64,000 bases of DNA from Enoplolaimus lenunculus. Its lineage: Eukaryota > Nematoda > Enoplea > Enoplida > Thoracostomopsidae. The translations under genes were made by a program, and so were the position numbers. The notes under the pieces are model-generated. The model ran no database searches, was not told where the DNA came from, and saw only the letters and a list, made by a program, of their open reading frames with translations. The stretch lies in contig JASANG010001469.1 of NCBI GenBank assembly GCA_030248215.1, positions 1 to 64,000 of the forward strand. The letters run 5' to 3'. How positions within the stretch are numbered: the stretch's first letter is position 1; each line of letters opens with the position of its first letter. Below, piece after piece: positions 56,016-64,000 of this stretch.

Positions 56016-56019
56016 GTCG

Positions 56020-57130
56020 AGTTCATATATGTATAAAATATAAATAAAAGGAAAAACACTTTTCAACGAGCCGACAGTTTTGTCGGTTACCCAACCCGTA
56101 GTGCCATATTTATTTTAGTTCATCCAAAGACCAGGCCCGGTATCTTTGACAGCAGAACAGACGAGAAAATGTTTGCGTCCATTCTTCTTGAACTGGTAAA
56201 AATAAATACCGCAGCAATACAATTTAATGGGTACAAAGGTACCGTGGTTCCAAAAGCTTTGGTCTAATTTTTAACTTTGTGGTTCGAATAAATTTAAGTT
56301 TGCCAAAATACGGCCCCCAAGGTTTGGGGTTCCTGAATTGGTGGGTTTGGGGGGGGGGCGCTTCTGGCGGCCCTGGGTCTAAAGTAAGGAGTTGTAGGTA
56401 AACAGCCGGTAAAGGTTAAAATACGGTCACACGGTTGTGAACGCATGCATAAAAGCACAGCTATTTCCGGTTGTGCCAAATTTGTCGTGTTTGTATTTTA
56501 AGCATTCGAATATCGAAACTGTCACGAAAGAAACTCGTTGTTCTTAAAAGGAAAGAAGCAAATGAATTACGAAAAAGTACCGAAAACTGAAATAAATTTT
56601 AGTTGCGGTTCAAAATAACGGAAACGGAAAACGGATATTAAGCGTGAACCGTTGCGAGTGATTTTTTCAGATCGCACTTCAACTGATATTTACTCGAAAT
56701 GATGTCCAGACTGTATATATTCAGCCTTAGGGATTCATTTTGAGTAAGCATCAGTTCAACGACTATACGACCGAGTTAAGCGAACAGGAAACTATTTTTT
56801 GGTAAGAAAAATTACCGGAGCCACAGGTCTACAAGGTGCGTCGGAGCGGAAGTTGAAGCTAAATTAGGCGAAAAAATGTTAAATTTACGGATTACATTAA
56901 TGATTTGCACACTGTTGACCAAAATTTAGTATTAAACTTGTTTTTGAGAATTTTCAACAATCAAAAGATTGAAAATTGTTCAAAATAATGATACAAAAAA
57001 CAGTTTGAAAAGCACAACTTGTGTTTATATCAAATATTAATTAGTTCATAATCGAAATTGCTGAAACTCCGGCAAAGATTATATCTGAGCCAGAACCAAA
57101 GGCGCAGACCTTGGGCTGTGCCGTACTATA
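56020..57130. other. Intergenic, nothing recognised
   Basis: No coding frame or repeat identified; a G8 run at about 56351. Confidence 0.4.
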
Positions 57131-57137
57131 AACTTTA

Positions 57138-57541
57138 CTGTAGTGACCTGAATAAGAGGGGAATAATAAGAGGGGGTCCCATTTTGTGTCCCAATGAATA
57201 AGAGTCTGTATTCCTAATAAGAGTCCGTAAGCGGATAGAGTTCCTAAACCCTAATTAGAGTCTATAAATGCCAGTTATTCTTAATTGTAGTGCATAAATG
57301 ACTCCAGAACCAAATAAAGTTGAGGCCGAAAATTTAAAGCATACTTAAGTTTTCTTCAACTATTGACACAGGACAAATAATATTTTAATTCAACGGAGTG
57401 TTGCAATACTGGATATATATCAGTAACGAAGGGCGGTCCAGTCGGGTTAAACATAAAAAGAGTCCGTAACCAAATAACAAGGGGGTACCCACTGGAGAGG
57501 CCAAATAAATATCATTCCCCCTGTTATTCGGCTTAGTACAG
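57138..57541. mobile_element. TA-2 element
   Basis: CTGTAGTGACCTGAATAAGA to CTGTTATTCGGCTTAGTACAG, TA on both sides. Confidence 0.88.
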
Positions 57542-57624
57542 TACGTTAATTTCGAAACGCCTTTTCAGGGCTATTTAAAACTTGTACTCCCTCCTTGCAC
57601 TCGTTCTGGTTTTGACCCACAGAC

Positions 57625-57790
57625 GAGTGCGGGAAGGCGCGTACTCCCCCCGCCAGAAAATGCGTTGTGATCAAATGATAAAGTCCTTACCTTACAATTT
57701 TTGCCTCTCACAAAATTGGCACATGTAAAGCATACAGTAACAATTGCATTTATAAAACCCGTCAGAAATTTTCACACCTGCCGCTGCGTG
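57625..57790. mobile_element. HAT-2 element, diverged
   Basis: CGTACTCCCCCCGCCAGAAAA and AAAGCATACAGTAACAATTG match the family interior; ends eroded. Confidence 0.55.
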
Positions 57791-57794
57791 CCTC

Positions 57795-58890
57795 ACCCCC
57801 GTATACCGAGCGTAAGGCTCAATCTGTCTCAGTGACGAATATGTCTTACATTTGTGCGCTATATTTTAGCAAAAATTCAAATTTATCTCCAACAAACGAT
57901 TACAATAGAAAGCATTGCCGATACAAACCATCATGAGTCGCTGGCAAAACTTTGATTTGAACAGGGTCACATCAATTACTTTAAGTACATACAGTTTTGT
58001 TTTTACGTCTATCTGTCTACATTAGCGTTTAATTATTAACAGCAACAAATTTGTAAAACGTATTGAATGGAGCAGGCATCCGTTTCGCGATGCCACCTCA
58101 AGCCATTAACGCAGCCGGGTGCTTCATGTACCTAGAAACTTGAATACAAACCGGCATTTATGTCCCGTTTTAGAGTAGACTAACTTTGCATTAGCTTCAA
58201 AGAACGCAAATACCACCAGATTTGGTACCATAATCTCTTTATAATTCTCACAAAAGAAATTATTTCAAAAACATTTCCAAAGTTTTGACCAGAACTAAAA
58301 TAAAATTAAATACACTCAAAATGTAATAGAATTTAATAGAATTCACTTATATATATATATATATATAAAATATATATATTATATATACATATATATGTGT
58401 ATATATATAATATATATATCATGATTTTAGAGACATCCGAGCCTCGACTGCGCCCCTTATGATTATGCGCATATAACGCGAAAACGCATCTAAATATCTA
58501 TAGTATATATAGGTAAAGTAATAGTTTGATTATATCATCAATTATTAACCATCTTAAAGGTAGATTTTTAGCTTATAAGAGCCTACGTTCAATCATTGAG
58601 CGTACCCGCAGGGATGTCCAGAAAAAGAAGGTTAAGGCCCTCGTACTTTGTATTCAGTATTATCAGGTAAAAAGCGCCAGTTTATTAAACTATCGTTAAC
58701 GGTTTGCCAAACCTCTGAACGAATATTTTAGTCGGTTTGAGTCGATGTCTCCGTCACCAGAATATTACTCTGTGCCCGTTTGCATTTTAACACTGCGCCT
58801 TAATAACAGTCTACTGCGCGGCAGTTTGTACTGGCTTTTAACGTAATTATTTCTGGTTAACATGCGTTAGATTGCAAAAAAATATGCGAC
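57795..58890. other. Intergenic, AT tract only
   Basis: A (TA)n tract at 58347-58425; otherwise nothing recognised. Confidence 0.45.
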
Positions 58891-58899
58891 ACTGTATTC

Positions 58900-59057
58900 C
58901 AGGCCAGTAGCCAGCTCATCATGCTGAGGAGGGACTAAAATTTTCAGGAAAGGCATTTAAACGTTTTTAATGACTTGCAAGCAAGGTTGAAAATCTTGTA
59001 GGTGGCCAAAATTTCTCCGGGGCTAAGCCCACTGGCCCCGCCTTGACTACGGGCTCG
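58900..59057. mobile_element. HAT-1 element, best copy
   Basis: CAGGCCAGTAGCCAGCTCAT to CTTGACTACGGGCTCG, 158 bp. Perfect 8-bp target duplication CTGTATTC at 58892 and 59058. hAT type. Confidence 0.92.
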
Positions 59058-59069
59058 CTGTATTCAAGG

Positions 59070-60270
59070 AGCATATTTGAAAGAAGACGGGGTCCAGGGC
59101 GCCGTAGATCGGATTTGAAAAAAATATCTTCAACGAAAGTTTTATTATTAAATTATGTTTTTGTTTGCTTTTTGTATTTATGTTATTTCTATTTTCTATC
59201 ATTTTTCAATTTTAAACTATTAACTGTTCCGTTGCCAATGCTTATTTTATCTCTCATTGTCTCAAGCTTAACATTTACTAACAACAGCCGATATTATGTA
59301 CATTTTTACATTATAGTGTACATATGGCCATACTCTGTACAGAAAAGAATGTACTCAGCACGCGTTGCGTTTTTGGGTTTATACCCACCCCATTTCTGGA
59401 GTATGAATGAAACAGCTACAATTTGGTATATTCTAGACAATAAAAATGTTTTGTGTATATTTTCAGAAAATTACCTTGTCAAAACGAGCTTTGAAATCGA
59501 GATTGGCCACCAAAAGTGAGTCAGAGAAAGACCCAAGCGCAACGAGATAGTCGACCAATAGTGGGCTGAAGCCGTCACCCAGGCGCAACGACAGTTGGTA
59601 CATTTTATACACTGCAACACTCAGCTGGTTGCATACACATCTATGAGAGTCATTAAAGCCTCATGTTGTTTATTTGTAAAAAGCAAATAATAAAAATAAT
59701 TATAAAATATACAAAAATGGTAAAATATTTCACAAAATTAAAAATAGAAACTAATTTATGAATTAACTAAATTAAAAAAATACGAAAAATGTTGTCGAAG
59801 TTCAATTTTTGCACAGGCAAAATGCATAATGTCAAGTTTACGTAATGTCAAAGTCACAGGCGCGTGCCGGTCTCGTGTACTTTGAAACTGTCGTTAGCTG
59901 CCGCAGGTAGAACAGGCGACGGCAGGAATATATGAAGGTATCAGTAAATATATACATATATACGTTTATATATTTATATATATGTATCAGGGCTGAACGA
60001 CGGGAGTTCCTGCTCCGGCCGGAATTCCTGCAAAAATTCAATTCCTGTTCCTGTTCCTGCATTCAAAAATGCAGGAACCGGAATTTTTTTACGGTTTTGT
60101 GGCAAATTATTTATAATCATTTAAATATTGGAAACTTTGTCATCGAAAGAATTTAGGTCAAAATTTGTGTTTTTGGCCCAGTTCAATTTTGTTACTTGAG
60201 GCCCTCCGTTGGTACCAATAAATGTTATTTGTCGAAAAGTTAATTTCGTTCATATTTTTATTACAAGGGA
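59070..60270. other. Intergenic, nothing recognised
   Basis: A 158-codon plus-strand frame at 59043-59519 starts inside the HAT-1 element and is rich in Phe/Tyr/Leu as expected of AT-rich chance frames. (TA)n at 59945-59985. Confidence 0.4.
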
Positions 60271-60274
60271 AGTA

Positions 60275-60605
60275 ATGTAGTGAATAAAAAGAATGTGTGC
60301 TGGTTCCCATTTTCAGTCCCAATCGATAGAAGTCCGTATTTTTAATTAGAGTCCATAAGTCCTGATTAAAATCCATAAAAATGACCAAGATATAATAATA
60401 GCCTGTATGGCTCGAGTATGTAACGTTCAGATAACCCGCATAAACTTTATTTAATCCAAGAAAAAGATTAACAGATATAGTTAGGTCCAATTAACATGGG
60501 ATGGATTAAAAATAAATAACAGTCCGTAACCAAATAACAAAAGAGCTACACTGTGGAGAAGAAAAATAAATACCAGTCTGCCCCTCTTATTCGGGTCACT
60601 ACAGT
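60275..60605. mobile_element. TA-2 element, left end decayed
   Basis: Right end CCTCTTATTCGGGTCACTACAG then TA; interior AGTCCGTATTTTTAATTAG follows the family. Confidence 0.8.
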
Positions 60606-60609
60606 ATAT

Positions 60610-61425
60610 AAATGCTACTACGTTTAGCTCGATGTTTTACCAAACTATTGGTTTTTTAAACCTAAAAGCGTACGTCGTAGCTAGGTACAACCAGTAGGTT
60701 TTGACACAAAGCCGAACAGTTCGGTTTTGTATGGGTTCCTCATCCAAGAGGATGAAGAAAGTATACCCTATCTACCCCTATCGCGTTTAGGATATGAGAT
60801 AAAATTTTATCTTTGAAGCTCACACAGAAATTTCATTGCTTAACAGAGCTGTAAATAGGGCTTCTAATATACCGTGCGTTTGATAAATAGCGGATTGAGT
60901 AAAATAGTCTATTATTTTGCCCTGGTTTCTGGCATTTTAGCAATTATTCACTAGTAAATAAGACTGCGAATAGAAGATTCGGGTATTACCTTACGTATAT
61001 TTGAAATTATTTTTTTCTTGCAAATTTTTATCTGACAAACTTTTTTTGATCCACGTTCATGTATTACAGTTGACCTTTCTCTAAAAATGTATTAATTTAA
61101 AATACGACCAGAGATAAAAACAAATCTTCTTGAATTGTGCTCATTAAACATCTGTTATGAAAAACATCGAACTTAAAAGCAAAAATCGTTGCGGTTGAAA
61201 ATATATATTTTAAATTGAAAACAGTTTCAGTAAGAATAAAATGAATAAACGTCCTCAAATGCGGAACTGGTGCCTATTTTGTCTACTTTCCAAGACGTAG
61301 TCCCTTATTTCGACTGTAGGTTTGCTTTAATGTCGGGTACGAGTGGGTTGCTTAAACACACCGTGTTCTGTTACACTAAATAAGAGCTTTATTTTTGCAA
61401 TATTGTTAAGCTTATATGTGCACAT
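60610..61425. other. Intergenic, nothing recognised
   Basis: AT-rich; no coding or repeat signal. Confidence 0.4.
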
Positions 61426-61430
61426 ATATT

Positions 61431-61684
61431 CACTGTAAATTCCAATGAGCTGATCTTAACTTGGAATGAATTTATACCACTCAGAAGCGTGTGAGCTCTG
61501 AATTAGGTCATTCTCAGAACTCAGAATACTGAATTGATTGAAGTCTTTCTGAGTTAGTTGATTATCTTACCCGGAGTTATATCTCCTCAGATCGAGTTGA
61601 TGCTTCCTGTTTTCAATTCAGGAATAGCCTGAAACGACTAATACGGTCTCTGAGTTGTTTAATCAACTCATTGCAATTTACTGT
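61431..61684. mobile_element. TA-1 element
   Basis: CACTGTAAATTCCAATGAGC to CTCATTGCAATTTACTG; a TA-2 element starts at its right edge. Confidence 0.82.
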
Positions 61685-61686
61685 TA

Positions 61687-62132
61687 CTGTATTGACCCGA
61701 ATAACACTGGGGAGGGGTAATAAGAGGAAGTCCCTCTTTTGAGTCCGAATCAATTGGAGACCGTATCCCTAATAAGAGTCCGCAATCGCGTAGAGTCCCT
61801 AAACTCTAATTAGAGTCCATAAATGTCAATTAACCCTAATTGTAGCGCATAAATGAATACAGGACCAAATAATTTGAATTCGAAACTTTAACGCGTACTT
61901 AAATTTTGAAAGTACATTCCTAAGTATAACCTGGTATTATCGCTCAAGCTATTGACACAAGACAAATAAACGTTTCATTCAACAGATGATTGCAGTACCG
62001 GATATATATCAGTAACGAAGGGCAGCGGAACGTGGGTTAAAAATAAATAACAGTCCGTAACCGAATAACAAATGGGGTACCCTCTGCAGAGGCCCAATAA
62101 ATATCAGCCCCCTCTTATTCGGGTCACAACAG
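61687..62132. mobile_element. TA-2 element, full length
   Basis: CTGTATTGACCCGAATAAC to TCTTATTCGGGTCACAACAG, 446 bp, TA on both sides. Confidence 0.92.
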
Positions 62133-62139
62133 TACATAT

Positions 62140-62655
62140 GCTATCAGTGCCACACGAAACCCTATCATGATATTTAGGTGTTTCAATCATTGTTTAATAT
62201 ACCTTACTCAGGGTTGACGGAAACCTACTTGCAAACCGGAACCAGATACTGCTGAACCGGAAACTAAACAGGAATAGGAAGTTTTTCACAAATTCCCTTA
62301 ATGCTTCCTATAATGAGGAAAGCCAGTGCTGTGTTCATCATTTACAGAACAGTATTAAATCAACTAAAGTGGTGGGTGCAACCACAAGTTGACCTTTAAT
62401 TGAGTTAGGTTGCAAAAAGCGGCTAACCTAAAACTTCCGGTTCCAGTTGTAATCATTCAATCGGAACTGAAACTTGCTAAATCGGAACGGGAAGTTTTTG
62501 GTTAGCTTCTTTTTGCAACCTAGCTCAATAAAACATCAACTTGTACCCACCACGACTTTGGTTTCCGGAACTGGAAATTAAACTGAAACCGTGCTTGTAA
62601 GTCATTGAAAACCCTTGTATGCCACTCCTGAAAATTTTTGTAGCCCCTTAGCAAT
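62140..62655. other. Intergenic inverted repeat region
   Basis: GTGGGTGCAACCACAAGTTGAC / GTCAACTTG-like and AACCTAAAACTTCCGGTTCC / GGAACGGGAAGTTTTTGGTT pairs flank a centre near 62460, suggesting a decayed palindromic element rich in GGAAC words. Confidence 0.45.
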
Positions 62656-62662
62656 ATGAGCT

Positions 62663-62790
62663 GCAGGCCCGTAGCCAGCTCGCCTTCTAGGGGGCTAAAA
62701 ATTTGTCAGGAGGGGCATTCAAAATGATTTCAGTGAGTTACAAGCAAGGTTGAAAATCTTCTAATATCTTTATTAAACGTATTATTGTTA
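62663..62790. mobile_element. HAT-1 fragment
   Basis: CAGGCCCGTAGCCAGCTCGC and GAGTTACAAGCAAGGTTGAA; right end lost. Confidence 0.7.
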
Positions 62791-62984
62791 AATTAAAATG
62801 TTTCATTGTTTATTCAGAAATTTGGCAGGGCATATATTCGCCACCCTTTCTATCCTTATATGCGCTCGGTAAGCATGTGAGACATGCTTGTCCTAGTGTA
62901 TATGCAATAAATGCAATCCACATTGCGTTGTATGCTAGCCGGCAGCATACGGTCGACACAGAGTCGACGACCGAATCAGTTAGA

Positions 62985-63185
62985 GAGGCGGGCTGCGCGG
63001 CGCAATGGTAGAGTGTTCGCTTAAGGATCCGTAGGCTGAGAGTTCGATCCCCGCTGCAGAAGCCCGTTTTTCTATCTGCTTAGTAAAAAGGTCTGAAGTC
63101 CCGGTTCCTACCCAGACTGACACGCTCCTATCCTTCAGCGGCTAATATGAATCGTGCGGTCAAATAAAAACTTCTTTTATCATAC
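62985..63185 (+). mobile_element. tRNA-derived SINE
   Basis: tRNA-like head 62989-63066: CGGGCT/AGCCCG acceptor pairing, A box GGCGCAATGGTAGAG, anticodon loop CTTAAGG (Leu-TAA type), B box AGTTCGATCCC. T-arm and anticodon stems are imperfect, so a working tRNA is unlikely. A non-tRNA body follows (GGTCTGAAGTCCCGGTTCC...). Only one copy seen here. Confidence 0.6.
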
Positions 63186-63189
63186 AGTT

Positions 63190-63945
63190 TTAAACCCAAA
63201 ACACATATTCTAGACAGATTTGTGGTGTATTTCATTAACAATTCTCAAGAGAATTTTTTTTGCTTTCATGCGATATTTATGCTTTATCGTTTTATTTCTT
63301 TTGTTCGATGGCCACAGCCACGCATGGCTTGAATATGGACTCGCTCACCAACACTTGTCGCTAGTCTTCAAACGGTTGGATCCGAAAACTTATCAGCATC
63401 ATTTTAAACAATTCTATATTAGCAAAATTTTCACTTAGCCCACAAGACCTTTAGGATGCTGAAAAGTTCAGGAGAGGCACACAACAGTTTCCACGGATTT
63501 GCAAGCGAGGTTGAAACGTTTCTAGAGGTAGTAGTAGTAGTTTTTCGGGGGTAAGGTTGCACCTCTTAGGACCTCTTATTAGTACAGACCCGAAGTATCC
63601 CTTAATTTTTTCACTCCTCAAGAAGATGTGCCCGAAGCTGCATAGCCCGCGAGGGCTTCCTAAAATGGTCAGGAGATTAAATGAGGTATTAACGGGCGGT
63701 ATATTTAGTATTTACAATGTTATACAGGATAAACGCGGCTGTGAATACGCTCTTATACTTATAGAAATGACAAGTAGTATAGATGCTAGTTCACAGCTAT
63801 ACTTTTCGATAACAAGCGACTAACAAGCGAGTTCATTAGTGCTAAATAAGCATGGAAATTTTAAAAGTTGTCCATGCACAAATATTAATCAAAAAATCTG
63901 CTACGCTCGCTATAAACAGACCCGGCTTCGTACAGTTGCTAATAT
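63190..63945. other. Intergenic; HAT-1 trace
   Basis: GAGAGGCACACAACAGTTTCC and TTTGCAAGCGAGGTTGAAAC near 63460-63520 are a diverged HAT-1 right part. A closing 88-codon frame at 63557 is unconvincing. Confidence 0.4.
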
Positions 63946-63946
63946 G

Positions 63947-64000
63947 TTAATATTCTCAAATGTGTATAGCATCTATTGTCAGTTGATGTTAGGCCTTGAA
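63947..64000. mobile_element. CLF element, left end at window edge
   Basis: ATATTCTCAAATGTGTATAGC then TCAGTTGATGTTAGGCCTTG; continues past the window. Confidence 0.7.

Noticed and set aside
59043-59519. 158-codon membrane-protein-like frame
   Set aside because: Begins inside a HAT-1 repeat, is Phe/Tyr/Leu-rich as expected from AT-rich DNA, and lacks any recognisable motif or splice context.
62989-63066. Functional tRNA-Leu gene
   Set aside because: T-arm and anticodon stems are poorly paired and a non-tRNA body follows, as in a SINE.

Overview
This is nuclear DNA of an animal: AT-rich, intron-rich and loaded with small DNA transposons. The hexamer TTAGGC, the telomere unit of nematodes, occurs at dozens of places inside mobile elements. 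Together with animal-type coding sequence this suggests a nematode with a repeat-inflated genome. Species is not assignable; an early-branching (enoplean) lineage is only a guess.

One gene dominates, on the minus strand. Between 42143 and 173 I can chain 23 phase-compatible exons plus one probable 8-nt microexon. They encode about 1,420 residues of an orthologue of myosin-phosphatase Rho-interacting protein (MPRIP/M-RIP/p116Rip; Outspread in Drosophila). The order is: N-terminal FQANIFNKSRCKQCF motif, first PH domain, Ser/charge-rich linker, second PH domain, basic Ser-rich segment, long coiled coil. The 3' end lies beyond base 1. Exon 19 carries a 51-codon CAA tract (50 Gln, 1 Pro) and an internal 51-codon duplication. 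The 8.7-kb intron 12 holds a 4.36-kb, 18-bp minisatellite.

Upstream on the same strand (55848 to 52159) is a second, two-exon gene for a Ser/Thr-rich protein of about 600 residues that I do not recognise. About 10 kb lies between its end and the MPRIP start codon. From 55.9 to 64 kb I see no convincing gene.

The rest is mostly MITE-like non-autonomous DNA transposons: two families carrying TTAGGC arrays with 8-bp target duplications (TEL-A, TEL-B), three TA-duplicating families (TA-1, TA-2, TA-3), a TTAA-duplicating element containing a tRNA-like pol III promoter, a TAA-duplicating element, several hAT-like families, a tRNA-derived SINE, and dispersed short palindromes. Several are nested, and four sit within 0 to 30 nt of MPRIP splice sites, in one case with the target duplication forming the acceptor itself.
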